32,649 nt of DNA from a virus. Every line of letters begins with the position of its first letter. Positions within the stretch are counted from its first letter, which is position 1. Under the pieces are notes generated by a model. That model was not told where the DNA came from and made no database searches. It saw only the letters and a list, made by a program, of their open reading frames with translations. Location of the stretch: positions 1 to 32,649 of the IMG/VR virus record IMGVR_UViG_3300028394_000214; one strand, given 5' to 3'. Positions 1 through 5,796 of the stretch are shown in pieces. The translations under genes and the position numbers were made by a program.

Positions 1-136
1 GATTGTGAACTATTCGCTGACTGTCGAAGCAAACTCCGAAGCGGAAGCATTGGAGATTGCTGACCAGACTGACCCCGCCGAGTTCGGTGAAGTTGGTCAC
101 GAGTTCACGATTGACTACGCCGAGGAAATCAAGTAG
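1..136 (+). CDS. C-terminal end of a small hypothetical protein (5'-truncated)
   Basis: The window opens inside a gene. The frame beginning at base 2 is open and ends at TAG 134-136, giving 44 visible residues that finish with FTIDYAEEIK. The visible part has a beta-strand, a helix (VEANSEAEALEIADQ), then an acidic beta-strand. This pattern of a strand followed by 'vEAns.aeAle' resembles the start of the next gene (VEADNPEDAEKEF), so the two may be distant paralogs. It is followed directly by the promoter of the next cassette. I do not recognise a function. Confidence 0.6.
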   Translation, partial: IVNYSLTVEANSEAEALEIADQTDPAEFGEVGHEFTIDYAEEIK

Positions 137-156
137 GACACGCGCGGGTGGCGGGC

Positions 157-186
157 TTGACAAAAGTTCGTCACCCGTGCTACAAT
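157..186 (+). promoter_or_regulatory. sigma70-type promoter of gene 224-460
   Basis: TTGACA at 157-162 and TACAAT at 181-186, 18-nt spacer. It lies about 40 nt before the start codon. Confidence 0.8.
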
Positions 187-223
187 GAAAGAACAGCAAG
201 ACACCACGACGAAAGGATACAAA

Positions 224-460
224 ATGGCTCACTACACCATCAAGGCTCAATACGAGTACGAGGGAACTGTTGAGGCAGACAACCCCGAGGACGCGGAAAA
301 GGAGTTCTGGGCAAACCTCGACTCCTTCTACACCTCGACCTACGACTACGAGTGTGTGGAAGTTCGCACCTGCTCGGAGTGCGCTCACGAGGGAGAAGCA
401 GACGAGTTCGAGGACGAGGACACTTGCCTCGAATGTGCCGAGGAATCGGACGCCGAGTAA
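224..460 (+). CDS. small acidic protein with C-terminal zinc-ribbon-like Cys pairs
   Basis: Predicted 78 residues. The ATG at 224 is chosen because it follows the AAAGGA ribosome-binding site in the stereotyped leader; the upstream in-frame ATG at 185 overlaps the -10 box. The N-terminal half (MAHYTIKAQYEYEGTVEADN) looks like a strand-helix-strand fold. The C-terminal half has CSEC and CLEC pairs separated by a very acidic stretch, consistent with one structural zinc site. It is a monocistronic cassette with its own promoter. The function is unknown; a small host-takeover protein is a guess from context only. Confidence 0.8.
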   Translation: MAHYTIKAQYEYEGTVEADNPEDAEKEFWANLDSFYTSTYDYECVEVRTCSECAHEGEADEFEDEDTCLECAEESDAE

Positions 461-482
461 GACACGCGGGGCGGGGCGCGAT

Positions 483-511
483 TTGCGTCCCGTCCCGTTT
501 CTTGCTACAAT
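483..511 (+). promoter_or_regulatory. promoter of the 540-1705 gene cluster
   Basis: TTGCGT at 483-488, 17-nt spacer, TACAAT at 506-511 followed by GG. It drives the only clear multi-gene operon of the left arm. Confidence 0.7.
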
Positions 512-539
512 GGTAGTATCAACGACGAAAGGAAACAAA

Positions 540-713
540 ATGAATCACGAACGAAATGAAAAGTTTGACGAGTGGATTGACGACATCTATGAGCCAATTA
601 CTCTTGGGGCATTGACTTTCTACGCTTCCGACATTCTCTACAAGTGCGACCCGATTGCGTATCGCTGTTCGGTTTCGGATTGGGAGAGCGAACTCGAAAG
701 CGAGGACGCATAA
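540..713 (+). CDS. small acidic hypothetical protein
   Basis: Predicted 57 residues. The start at 540 has GAAAGGA at the usual spacing. The composition is acidic (C-terminus WESELESEDA) with two cysteines and no recognisable domain. It is the first gene of a four-gene run: its TAA overlaps the ATG of the next gene (TAATG), so the two are probably translationally coupled. Function unknown. Confidence 0.75.
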   Translation: MNHERNEKFDEWIDDIYEPITLGALTFYASDILYKCDPIAYRCSVSDWESELESEDA

Positions 714-1129
714 TGAGCGCGGAGATAAAGCAGTACGAGCAAGACGCTTGCTTCTACACTTGGTCGAACGACTACGAAATTGTTTGGCAAGACAGCACTC
801 TCCCCGACCCGCGCTTCTATGTCGCGCGGAATGGCGAAATGCGTATCAACATTCGCAAATCAACTGACGACGAATACTCGGTCGTGCGGTACACCGACGA
901 CCTGCGGGACTTCGGTATCAACACGGACGCGGAACTCCAAGCGTTCGCGGACAAGGGCGAGGACTACTTCATCTGGGACAACAACCCGTGGTTCGAAGTT
1001 TGCTCACGCAAGGACGGCGACCAAGACCTGAACGAAGTCTTTCACGAACTCGACGAAGCGATTGCCCAAGCCGAGATACTTTGGAAGCACTACGGCGCGG
1101 ACGGCGACCTTTGGAAGGACGGCGAGTAA
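713..1129 (+). CDS. hypothetical protein, 138 residues
   Basis: The start at 713 overlaps the stop of the previous gene (TAATG), and its own stop overlaps the next start in the same way, so it sits in the middle of a coupled operon. The product is acidic and rich in Trp and Tyr (CFYTWSNDYEIVWQD, EDYFIWDNNPWFEV). It has alternating predicted strands and a C-terminal helix (ELDEAIAQAEILWKHYG). It has no signal peptide and no membrane segment. I do not recognise the family. Confidence 0.75.
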   Translation: MSAEIKQYEQDACFYTWSNDYEIVWQDSTLPDPRFYVARNGEMRINIRKSTDDEYSVVRYTDDLRDFGINTDAELQAFADKGEDYFIWDNNPWFEVCSRKDGDQDLNEVFHELDEAIAQAEILWKHYGADGDLWKDGE

Positions 1130-1428
1130 TGGAACACGACGAGCAACTTCTGATTGACTTCCCGATAAACGGCGACGCGCGGGTGACGATTACCGAACTC
1201 GACGACGGTGAGAACGGCTACCGTCTGGCGTGGGACGACGGCGTGGTGAACGCGTGGGACGAGTGGTACGCCAGTCTGCCCGACGCGATTGCCCGAAGCG
1301 CGGTACTCGCCAAGTGCGTACTCGACTCGACCGACCGCACCGTCTACTCTTTCAGCACAACGGCGAGCGCCTTCTCGGGACTAGCCGAGGACTTCTTCGA
1401 CGACGCACTCGACCGCGTGGTATTGTAG
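1129..1428 (+). CDS. hypothetical protein, 99 residues
   Basis: It starts at 1129 by TAATG overlap with the upstream gene. The acidic product begins with predicted beta-strands (ARVTITELDDGENGYRLAWDDG) and continues into a helix (SLPDAIARSAVLAKCVL). The strand-strand-helix layout with a 'DAIARSAVLA' helix resembles the upstream gene's 'EAIAQAEILW' region, so the pair may be related duplicates. Four bases separate it from the XRE regulator. Function unknown. Confidence 0.7.
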   Translation: MEHDEQLLIDFPINGDARVTITELDDGENGYRLAWDDGVVNAWDEWYASLPDAIARSAVLAKCVLDSTDRTVYSFSTTASAFSGLAEDFFDDALDRVVL

Positions 1429-1432
1429 CCGT

Positions 1433-1705
1433 ATGCTGATGAGAGAAGCCGTCGGGTACACGATACGCGAAATGCGAACCGAGCAACAACTCTACGGGAT
1501 AACCGTGGCGTCACTAGCGAATGTGTCGGTGGCACACCTGTCGGACACCGAACGGGGACAAAAAGAAATGTCCAGCGAACTACTCGAACGGGTGGCGAGC
1601 GCGTTAGGTGTAACCGTCGGGCAGATACTCGCCCGTGCTGGTGGAGTGATGACCGAACTCGACCACCTGACGGGTGAACTTGACAGACCGACCGTCGTAG
1701 TGTAG
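1433..1705 (+). CDS. XRE/Cro-CI-type helix-turn-helix regulator
   Basis: Predicted 90 residues (84 if the ATG at 1439 is used). The central part matches the five-helix XRE fold: YTIREMRTEQQLYGITVASL, then NVSVAHLSDTERGQKEMSSE, then LLERVASALGVTVGQIL. The 'HLSDTERGQKEMSSELL' part is typical of XRE proteins resembling ClgR of actinobacteria. It lacks a ribosome-binding site; a weak TATTGT 7 nt upstream could give a leaderless transcript, or it is read from the upstream operon. It is one of three DNA-binding proteins in the window and a candidate ligand for the 20-bp repeat. The promoter of the next cassette lies inside its last codons. Confidence 0.85.
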   Translation: MLMREAVGYTIREMRTEQQLYGITVASLANVSVAHLSDTERGQKEMSSELLERVASALGVTVGQILARAGGVMTELDHLTGELDRPTVVV

Positions 1706-1708
1706 AAT
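1680..1708 (+). promoter_or_regulatory. promoter of gene 1743-1883
   Basis: TTGACA 1680-1685, 17 nt, TAGAAT 1703-1708. It lies inside the 3' end of the XRE gene, and its -10 box overlaps that gene's TAG stop. Confidence 0.8.
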
Positions 1709-1742
1709 GGTAGGACAGCACCACACGACGAAAGGATAAACA

Positions 1743-1883
1743 ATGAACGACAAGCACACAACCGACGAACAGGGTGACCGTATCCGCGAGGGACTTGCGG
1801 ACTTCATGGAAGCACCCGAAGAGTATTCGCTCTTCGACTTCGAAGATATCTTCGAAGACCGCGACCCGTTTGAGTTTCTCTAA
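1743..1883 (+). CDS. very acidic 46-residue protein
   Basis: The start is set by the leader CACCACACGACGAAAGGA. The C-terminal half is almost entirely acidic and aromatic (EEYSLFDFEDIFEDRDPFEF). Such a peptide could mimic DNA or bind a basic host protein, but nothing in the sequence proves that. It is followed by a GAAA-loop terminator. Confidence 0.75.
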   Translation: MNDKHTTDEQGDRIREGLADFMEAPEEYSLFDFEDIFEDRDPFEFL

Positions 1884-1893
1884 CGGACAGCGA

Positions 1894-1917
1894 GGGCGGG
1901 CGCGAAAGCGCCCGTCC
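1894..1917 (+). terminator. hairpin with GAAA loop after gene 1743-1883
   Basis: GGGCGC-GAAA-GCGCCC core, extended by three or four outer pairs, followed by a weak T-rich tail. Confidence 0.7.
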
Positions 1918-1926
1918 TTCGTTTCG

Positions 1927-1946
1927 GAAATGTATGTTTTTTGAGT
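1927..1946 (+). repeat. 20-bp asymmetric repeat, copy 1
   Basis: GAAATGTATGTTTTTTGAGT, 12 nt before the next -35 box. Confidence 0.9.
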
Positions 1947-1958
1947 AGCCACTCGAAC

Positions 1959-1987
1959 TTGACATTCGTGCGGTAAAGTGCTAGAAT
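1959..1987 (+). promoter_or_regulatory. promoter of the phosphatase gene
   Basis: TTGACA 1959-1964, 17 nt, TAGAAT 1982-1987, then GG. Confidence 0.85.
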
Positions 1988-2013
1988 GGTAGTAACTGAC
2001 GAAAGGACACACA

Positions 2014-2541
2014 ATGTTTGACAACGAAGGACACTACATAAATCTGGAAGCACCCGCATACGAGGAGTTTTCATACGACGAGCCGACTTGGTCGGAAATC
2101 TTGCCGGGACTTTGGCAAGGCGGGACTAGCGAGCGCGACGACAGGACGGAACTGGGATACGAAGCAACCGAAATTGCTGATGTGACAAAAGACCATTTCG
2201 ACTTTGTGGCGACGCTCTACGCGTGGGCGAAGCCCGCTGACTGGTTCGTGCGGGAGTACCGTTACGGAGTATACGACGGCGACGGTACGGACATAGATTA
2301 CGACGAAATCCACGCTCTCGCAGGAATGGTACACGCGGAATGGAAGCGCGGTAATCGCGTTCTTGTCCGTTGCCAAGCGGGCTGGAATAGGTCGGGGCTG
2401 GTTATGGCTCTGGTGCTTATGCGCGACGGATATCGTGCGGACGAAGCCATCACGCTTATCCGCGACCGTCGAAGCGAATGGGCGTTGTGTAACACGGACT
2501 TTGAGAAATATCTCTTGGGACTTGACACGGCTACCGTCTAA
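2014..2541 (+). CDS. dual-specificity/tyrosine phosphatase-like protein
   Basis: Predicted 175 residues, a normal size for a single-domain cysteine phosphatase. The P-loop signature CX5R is present as VRCQAGWNRSG, with nucleophile Cys120 and phosphate-binding Arg126 followed by Ser. A helix (MALVLMRDGYRADEAITLIR) follows, as in the family. The N-terminal part has the beta-sheet segment EILPGLWQGG typical of dual-specificity phosphatases. It would act on phosphorylated proteins or possibly other phosphoesters in the host cytoplasm; the substrate is unknown. The cassette has its own promoter and a GACGAAAGGA leader. The next promoter lies within its last codons. Confidence 0.85.
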   Translation: MFDNEGHYINLEAPAYEEFSYDEPTWSEILPGLWQGGTSERDDRTELGYEATEIADVTKDHFDFVATLYAWAKPADWFVREYRYGVYDGDGTDIDYDEIHALAGMVHAEWKRGNRVLVRCQAGWNRSGLVMALVLMRDGYRADEAITLIRDRRSEWALCNTDFEKYLLGLDTATV

Positions 2542-2550
2542 TGCTATACT
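2522..2550 (+). promoter_or_regulatory. promoter of the DUF3846 gene
   Basis: TTGACA 2522-2527, 17 nt, TATACT 2545-2550. The -35 is inside the phosphatase gene. Confidence 0.85.
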
Positions 2551-2587
2551 GGTACGGTACGGCAAACAAACGACGAAAGGAAACAAA

Positions 2588-2938
2588 ATGAAAGCACTGG
2601 TACTCACGACTGACAACACGATTGAGGTCGAGCAGGACACGGACGAGTTTGTGTCTTACGCAACACTCTCCCGTGCGGTCGGCGGAATGATTGAGGCAGT
2701 CACGCTTCCAAGCGGTCTGACTCTCTGGGTAAACGAGGAAGGCAAGATGAACGGGCTTCCCGTGAACGACTACGCAACTCGGTTGTTCGATTCGGCGTTC
2801 GGTTCGGGTATCGACATTATCGTCGGAAACGCCATCATCACGGGTGGCGCGGACGACGAGGGCGAGACGCTCGGACTGACTGACAAGCAGGTTGCGGAAT
2901 TGGTCGCGGACTTGCTCTACGCTGGCTCACCGTCCTAA
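2588..2938 (+). CDS. DUF3846 family protein
   Basis: Predicted 116 residues. The pattern matches DUF3846: an N-terminal strand MKALVLTTD, then 'LSRAVGGMIEAV', then the diagnostic VNEEGKMNGLPVNDYATRLF, then a strand and turn 'IIVGNAIITGG'. The family is frequent in phages and mobile elements of Gram-positive bacteria and has no assigned biochemical role. The start follows ACGAAAGGA. A strong GAAA-loop terminator follows the stop. Confidence 0.85.
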   Translation: MKALVLTTDNTIEVEQDTDEFVSYATLSRAVGGMIEAVTLPSGLTLWVNEEGKMNGLPVNDYATRLFDSAFGSGIDIIVGNAIITGGADDEGETLGLTDKQVAELVADLLYAGSPS

Positions 2939-2947
2939 TCAACGAGC

Positions 2948-2977
2948 GGACGCTCTGCCCGAAAGGGCAGGGCGTCC
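2948..2977 (+). terminator. 13-bp hairpin with GAAA loop
   Basis: GGACGCTCTGCCC-GAAA-GGGCAGGGCGTCC (one G-T pair), then CGTCGTTT. Confidence 0.8.
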
Positions 2978-3001
2978 GTCGTTTCCGCGCGGATTTCCCG
3001 T

Positions 3002-3021
3002 ACTCAAAAAACATACATTTC
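3002..3021 (-). repeat. 20-bp repeat, copy 2 (inverted)
   Basis: ACTCAAAAAACATACATTTC, the reverse complement of the consensus. Confidence 0.9.
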
Positions 3022-3097
3022 TGCGCGGTCTAGTTTGATGTCGGTGCTGCGCGGTAAACTATAAACATAACCGAATAAAGAAAGTTAGCGAATGGAC
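3022..3097 (+). other. probable remnant of a lost cassette
   Basis: Bases 3043-3061 (GTGCTGCGCGGTAAACTAT) closely match the promoter region of the 3826 gene (GTGCTGCGCGGTACAATGG). No leader or ORF follows before the real promoter at 3098. I read it as a decayed promoter whose gene is gone. Confidence 0.4.
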
Positions 3098-3126
3098 TTG
3101 ACAACCGTCTAGGCATACGCTATACT
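3098..3126 (+). promoter_or_regulatory. promoter of gene 3173-3472
   Basis: TTGACA 3098-3103, 17 nt, TATACT 3121-3126. Confidence 0.85.
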
Positions 3127-3135
3127 GGATACATA

Positions 3136-3154
3136 GGGCGAGAAAGGCTCTCCC
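3136..3154 (+). promoter_or_regulatory. leader hairpin shared by two paralogous genes
   Basis: GGGCGAGA-AAGG-CTCTCCC lies between the promoter and the ribosome-binding site and forms a short stem with one mismatch. The same element sits at 4696-4714 before the paralog. It is absent from the other cassettes. Confidence 0.6.
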
Positions 3155-3172
3155 TAATCGAAAGGACACACA

Positions 3173-3472
3173 ATGAACACCACCGAAAACACCACCGTCG
3201 CATTCGACTTGGCTACCGTTGAGGCTCTCCACGTTTTTGAGGAAGCCAAGCGCGTTATCCGCGAGGCAGAGGAAGCCAAGAAAGAGGCAGAAGCGGTTAT
3301 CCGCGAGGCTCTCGGCACGGCTACCACTGGCACGATTGCTGGCGTGACTGTCGTCAAAGTGAGCGAGCGCGAGCGCGTGAGCATTTCGGCAAGCGCGGTC
3401 AAGGAAGCCGACGAGGCTCTCTACAACCGTCTGGCGAAAGTCACTTCCTACTCCGTCTTGATGACGGCGTAG
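3173..3472 (+). CDS. small coiled-coil plus beta-domain protein, paralog A
   Basis: Predicted 99 residues in two parts. Residues about 14-48 form a charged helix (EEAKRVIREAEEAKKEAEAV). Residues about 50-99 form a small beta domain (GTIAGVTVVKVSERERVSIS, then a helix, then TSYSVLMTA). The layout resembles the helix plus 'rfd/lk..hpe.y' module found at the C-terminus of YqaJ-type phage exonucleases and as free small proteins, but the similarity is of pattern only. Close paralogs are at 4734-5024 and, more distantly, 15565-15858 (minus). A role in DNA metabolism is possible, not shown. Confidence 0.8.
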   Translation: MNTTENTTVAFDLATVEALHVFEEAKRVIREAEEAKKEAEAVIREALGTATTGTIAGVTVVKVSERERVSISASAVKEADEALYNRLAKVTSYSVLMTA

Positions 3473-3481
3473 CCAGTCAGG

Positions 3482-3507
3482 GAGAGGGCGCGGAAACGCG
3501 CTCTCTC
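3482..3507 (+). terminator. hairpin with GAAA loop
   Basis: GAGAGGGCGCG-GAAA-CGCGCTCTCTC, 11 pairs, then TTT. Confidence 0.8.
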
Positions 3508-3513
3508 TTTGAT

Positions 3514-3542
3514 TTGACAATGCGCCGATTGTGCGGTACAAT
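3514..3542 (+). promoter_or_regulatory. promoter of gene 3572-3679
   Basis: TTGACA 3514-3519, 17 nt, TACAAT 3537-3542, then GG. Confidence 0.85.
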
Positions 3543-3571
3543 GGTAAGACACCACGACGAAAGGATACAAA

Positions 3572-3679
3572 ATGTTCCAGACAAAAACCAAGTGCTATGA
3601 ATGCGGACGAGTGTTCGACCTATCGCACGAAAACGACGCGGACGAGTTTTACTACGGACACGATTGCGAGAGCGATTAG
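3572..3679 (+). CDS. 35-residue Cys-X2-Cys mini-protein
   Basis: The ATG at 3572 follows the full cassette leader (ACACCACGACGAAAGGATACAAA). The product starts MFQTKTKCYECGRVFDLSHE and has a CYEC pair plus a later His and Cys (YGHDCESD), enough ligands for one zinc ion. The tiny size, dedicated promoter and terminator argue that it is a real gene. Function unknown. Confidence 0.7.
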   Translation: MFQTKTKCYECGRVFDLSHENDADEFYYGHDCESD

Positions 3680-3688
3680 TCCGTGCGG

Positions 3689-3712
3689 TTGCCTCGCCGA
3701 AAGGCGGGGCAA
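3689..3712 (+). terminator. hairpin with GAAA loop
   Basis: TTGCCTCGCC-GAAA-GGCGGGGCAA. There is no strong T-run directly after it, but copy 3 of the repeat follows at 3725. Confidence 0.65.
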
Positions 3713-3724
3713 TTCCGCGCCGAA

Positions 3725-3744
3725 AAAATGTAGGTTTTTTGAGT
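3725..3744 (+). repeat. 20-bp repeat, copy 3
   Basis: AAAATGTAGGTTTTTTGAGT, downstream of a terminator. Confidence 0.9.
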
Positions 3745-3770
3745 GGCGTGGCGACGTGGGACGCGGATAG

Positions 3771-3797
3771 TTTCGTGTCCGTGCTGCGCGGTACAAT
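3771..3797 (+). promoter_or_regulatory. promoter of gene 3826-4023 with a poor -35
   Basis: TACAAT at 3792-3797 followed by GG is typical, but only TTTCGT (15-nt spacer) stands at -35. Expression may depend on another factor. Confidence 0.5.
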
Positions 3798-3825
3798 GGT
3801 AATACCAACGACGAAAGGAAACACA

Positions 3826-4023
3826 ATGGACATCAACGAGCCACTTCACCAAGACGAAATGGAATTCATCTTTAGCGCGTGCGCCGAGGACGAGAATGAC
3901 TATTTCCCGCAGGTCGCACTTCACACATACTTTCCGCGCGGATTCGCTCTCGCGTCGGTTGAGGAATGTGTCTACTGTGGCGTAGCGCACGAACAGTCTT
4001 TCGACTACTCGACTGACGTTTGA
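3826..4023 (+). CDS. 65-residue acidic protein with a CVYC motif
   Basis: The start is set by the leader CCAACGACGAAAGGAAACACA. The product has an acidic N-terminal half (DEMEFIFSACAEDENDYF), an aromatic centre, and a CVYCGVAHE segment near the end that could bind a metal. No recognisable family. It is followed within 21 nt by the promoter of the next cassette, with no clear hairpin between. Confidence 0.75.
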   Translation: MDINEPLHQDEMEFIFSACAEDENDYFPQVALHTYFPRGFALASVEECVYCGVAHEQSFDYSTDV

Positions 4024-4043
4024 CACACCGAGCGCGGGCAGAT

Positions 4044-4072
4044 TTGACTCTGTCCGCGCTCTGTGTTACACT
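4044..4072 (+). promoter_or_regulatory. promoter of gene 4113-4298
   Basis: TTGACT 4044-4049, 17 nt, TACACT 4067-4072. Confidence 0.8.
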
Positions 4073-4112
4073 GGTTAGAGAGCAACACACCACAACGACG
4101 AAAGGTTACACA

Positions 4113-4298
4113 ATGAAATTCCAACTCACCATCACTCTCGGAAACGACGCGATGAAAGACGAGCACGACTTGGCGGACGCTATCCGTCGAGTCGCGGAGT
4201 CCGTCGCCAATTTCTCCATCACGCCCGGCTCGACTATCATCGGCGGGACGACGCGGGACGAGAATGGCAACAAAGTCGGGACTTGGTTCGTCGAGTAG
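4113..4298 (+). CDS. 61-residue hypothetical protein
   Basis: The ATG at 4113 follows CACCACAACGACGAAAGG. The product has a strand (MKFQLTITLG), an amphipathic helix (DEHDLADAIRRVAESVANF) and a C-terminal beta-hairpin (STIIGGTTRDENGNKVGTWF). This strand-helix-hairpin plan recurs in small phage proteins of unknown role. It is convergent with the leftward gene 4457-4567. A terminator and a copy of the 20-bp repeat lie between them. Confidence 0.75.
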   Translation: MKFQLTITLGNDAMKDEHDLADAIRRVAESVANFSITPGSTIIGGTTRDENGNKVGTWFVE

Positions 4299-4312
4299 GC
4301 GACGACGCGCCG

Positions 4313-4338
4313 ACGCCCGTGCCGAAAGGTGCGGGCGT
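4313..4338 (+). terminator. hairpin with GAAA loop
   Basis: ACGCCCGTGCC-GAAA-GGTGCGGGCGT with two G-T pairs, then TT. Confidence 0.75.
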
Positions 4339-4375
4339 TTCGCGTTCCCGCTCGGCGGGTGGCGCGGGCCGGGCC

Positions 4376-4395
4376 ACTCAAAAAACATACATTTC
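4376..4395 (-). repeat. 20-bp repeat, copy 4 (between convergent genes)
   Basis: ACTCAAAAAACATACATTTC between two facing terminators, so this copy is not next to any promoter. Confidence 0.9.
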
Positions 4396-4422
4396 TGAAG
4401 CCGGGATTTTTTGGCGCGGGAA

Positions 4423-4446
4423 AGCGGGCAGGTTTCCCTGCCCGCT
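4423..4446 (-). terminator. terminator of leftward gene 4457-4567
   Basis: On the minus strand the stem AGCGGGCAGG-GAAA-CCTGCCCGCT is followed by TTT. Confidence 0.8.
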
Positions 4447-4456
4447 CACGCTGTCC

Positions 4457-4567
4457 CTACTGCCGGGGGAGTGGCACTTTGAGAATTGCCAGAGCGAAAA
4501 TCATTTGTCGACATTCGATATGCGTTTCCGTCGTGAGGGACTTTTCGCAGATTTGGCAGTTATTCAT
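4457..4567 (-). CDS. 36-residue leftward Cys-rich mini-protein
   Basis: The minus strand carries a complete cassette: TTGACT-17-TATACT, the leader ACACCACGACAAAGGAGACA, ATG at 4567, a 36-codon ORF, TAG, then a GAAA-loop terminator. The product begins MNNCQICEKSLTTETHIECR. It has a CQIC pair, a His and a third Cys, suggesting a one-zinc knuckle. It is the only leftward cassette in the first 10 kb and is divergent from the 4734 gene. Function unknown. Confidence 0.7.
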   Translation of the reverse strand: MNNCQICEKSLTTETHIECRQMIFALAILKVPLPRQ

Positions 4568-4595
4568 TTTGTCTCCTTTGTCGTGGTGTAATTCC

Positions 4596-4624
4596 AGTAT
4601 AGCGCATAGCGCGGACAAAGTCAA
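4596..4624 (-). promoter_or_regulatory. leftward promoter of gene 4457-4567
   Basis: Minus strand TTGACT (4624-4619), 17 nt, TATACT (4601-4596), then GG. Confidence 0.8.
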
Positions 4625-4657
4625 GTCCAAAATAAAAAAAGTTTTTTGCGTTTCGAC

Positions 4658-4686
4658 TTGACAATGTCGGGGGTGGTGTGTATACT
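4658..4686 (+). promoter_or_regulatory. promoter of gene 4734-5024
   Basis: TTGACA 4658-4663, 17 nt, TATACT 4681-4686. It is back to back with the leftward promoter across an A/T-rich 33-bp gap. Confidence 0.85.
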
Positions 4687-4695
4687 GGAAGGACA

Positions 4696-4714
4696 GGGCG
4701 AGATTGGCTCTCCC
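4696..4714 (+). promoter_or_regulatory. leader hairpin, second copy
   Basis: GGGCGAGA-TTGG-CTCTCCC. Only two loop bases differ from 3136-3154. Confidence 0.6.
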
Positions 4715-4733
4715 TCAAACGAAAGGCAACACA

Positions 4734-5024
4734 ATGACACACACCACCATCTCCCTCGACCTCGAAGGCGCGAAGGCTCTCAAGGACTTCGAGGACGCCA
4801 AGGCAGTAATCCGCGACGCGGAGAATGTCAAGAAGGACGCTGAAGCGCGTATCCGCCAGATTCTTGGTGACGCTACCGAAGCGACCATCGCGGGCGTCAC
4901 CGTCCTCAAGGTCAGCGCGCGCACCCGCGTCACGGTCAGCGCAAACGACCTCAAGGTTGCGGACGAAGCGCTCTACAACGCGCTCGCCAAGACCACGGAC
5001 TTCACCGTTCTGGTCACGGCGTAG
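4734..5024 (+). CDS. small coiled-coil plus beta-domain protein, paralog B
   Basis: Predicted 96 residues, aligning along its length with the 3173 gene: the helix FEDAKAVIRDAENVKKDAEA, the shared core ATIAGVTVLKVSARTRVTVS, the helix VADEALYNALAK, and the end TDFTVLVTA. The shared leader hairpin shows that the duplication included the regulatory region. Function unknown; the possible relation to exonuclease-associated modules stated for paralog A applies here too. Two hairpins follow the stop. Confidence 0.8.
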   Translation: MTHTTISLDLEGAKALKDFEDAKAVIRDAENVKKDAEARIRQILGDATEATIAGVTVLKVSARTRVTVSANDLKVADEALYNALAKTTDFTVLVTA

Positions 5025-5030
5025 TCCGCC

Positions 5031-5056
5031 AGAGCGGGGACGAAAGTCCCCGCTCT
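5031..5056 (+). terminator. hairpin with GAAA loop
   Basis: AGAGCGGGGAC-GAAA-GTCCCCGCTCT, 11 perfect pairs. Confidence 0.8.
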
Positions 5057-5065
5057 CCCCAATCT

Positions 5066-5108
5066 CCCCGCGCGGGTTTATCCCTTTTTCCCCGCGCGGG
5101 GATTTTTT
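5066..5108 (+). terminator. second, T-run terminator in tandem
   Basis: CCCCGCGCGGG and CCCGCGCGGGG arms (5066-5076, 5091-5101) with a 14-nt loop, then ATTTTTT. Confidence 0.75.
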
Positions 5109-5117
5109 GCGTTTTCG

Positions 5118-5137
5118 GAAATGTAGGTTTTTTGAGT
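5118..5137 (+). repeat. 20-bp repeat, copy 5
   Basis: GAAATGTAGGTTTTTTGAGT. Confidence 0.9.
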
Positions 5138-5162
5138 AAGCATCGCGGGGACGCGCGGGTGC

Positions 5163-5191
5163 TTGACAATGCGCGGTGTGCGCGGTACAAT
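5163..5191 (+). promoter_or_regulatory. promoter of gene 5234-5380
   Basis: TTGACA 5163-5168, 17 nt, TACAAT 5186-5191. Confidence 0.85.
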
Positions 5192-5233
5192 GGATATACA
5201 AGCACCACACACCACACTACGAGAGGACACACA

Positions 5234-5380
5234 ATGGTTATCTACATAGGCGACGCGGGACTAGTCCCGTTCACGGCAGTAGGAGAAGTAGTCGAGGACG
5301 CGAGCGCGGGCACGGCTCTGGTCTATTGGGACAAGTCGTATTTTGCGGTAGTCCCGTTTGAGGACTTACTCCCCGCTTGA
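5234..5380 (+). CDS. 48-residue beta-rich protein
   Basis: The ATG follows a leader with GAGAGGA. The product is almost all predicted strand (FTAVGEVVEDASAGTALVYW, then YFAVVPFEDLLP), consistent with a small SH3- or KOW-like barrel of the kind that recognises peptides or nucleic acid. It resembles in style the 54-residue protein at 5797. No family could be assigned. No clear hairpin separates it from the next promoter, which starts right after the stop. Confidence 0.7.
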   Translation: MVIYIGDAGLVPFTAVGEVVEDASAGTALVYWDKSYFAVVPFEDLLPA

Positions 5381-5381
5381 T

Positions 5382-5410
5382 TTGACAAGTAGCGCGATAT
5401 GCGCTACAAT
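5382..5410 (+). promoter_or_regulatory. promoter of gene 5454-5669
   Basis: TTGACA 5382-5387, 17 nt, TACAAT 5405-5410. The spacer contains the near-palindrome AGCGCGATATGCGCT. Confidence 0.85.
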
Positions 5411-5453
5411 GGAACTACAAGCACCACACACCACAACGACGAAGGGAAACACA

Positions 5454-5669
5454 ATGTTCACAACTATCAACCTTATCCCCGCCTACGGGCGTGACTACAA
5501 GTCACAAGCAGAAGTCCAGCAAGCGTGGGACGAGGACAAGGACTTTATCGTACAAGGTCTGGCAGGACACGGACAAGCGACGAACAAGTCAGAATCTATC
5601 GCACTAGGCGTGAAGGTCGCGCTTATCCGATACGCGAGAATGATGAAGGTCTACTCGGCAAAAATGTAG
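5454..5669 (+). CDS. 71-residue small phage protein
   Basis: The start follows CACCACAACGACGAAGGG. The N-terminus (NLIPAYGRDYKSQAEVQQAW) followed by 'DKDF' resembles a widespread unnamed family of small phage proteins with a 'GRDYkS...v...w...kDF' signature. The remainder is a basic helix (GVKVALIRYARMMKVYS). No catalytic motif and no known function. Confidence 0.75.
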   Translation: MFTTINLIPAYGRDYKSQAEVQQAWDEDKDFIVQGLAGHGQATNKSESIALGVKVALIRYARMMKVYSAKM

Positions 5670-5681
5670 CGTGGTGGCTAC

Positions 5682-5711
5682 GCGGGCGGGTGAGTAAATC
5701 TCCCCGCCCGC
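5682..5711 (+). terminator. hairpin terminator
   Basis: GCGGGCGGG pairs with CCCGCCCGC, with an inner GAG/CTC stem and a TAAAT loop. Confidence 0.65.
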
Positions 5712-5727
5712 ACTCTCTCTCCACGAT

Positions 5728-5756
5728 TTGACAAACACAAAAACACGCGGTACAAT
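5728..5756 (+). promoter_or_regulatory. promoter of gene 5797-5961
   Basis: TTGACA 5728-5733, 17 nt, TACAAT 5751-5756. Confidence 0.85.
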
Positions 5757-5796
5757 GGTATTACAAGCAGGACACACCACGAACAAAGGACACACA

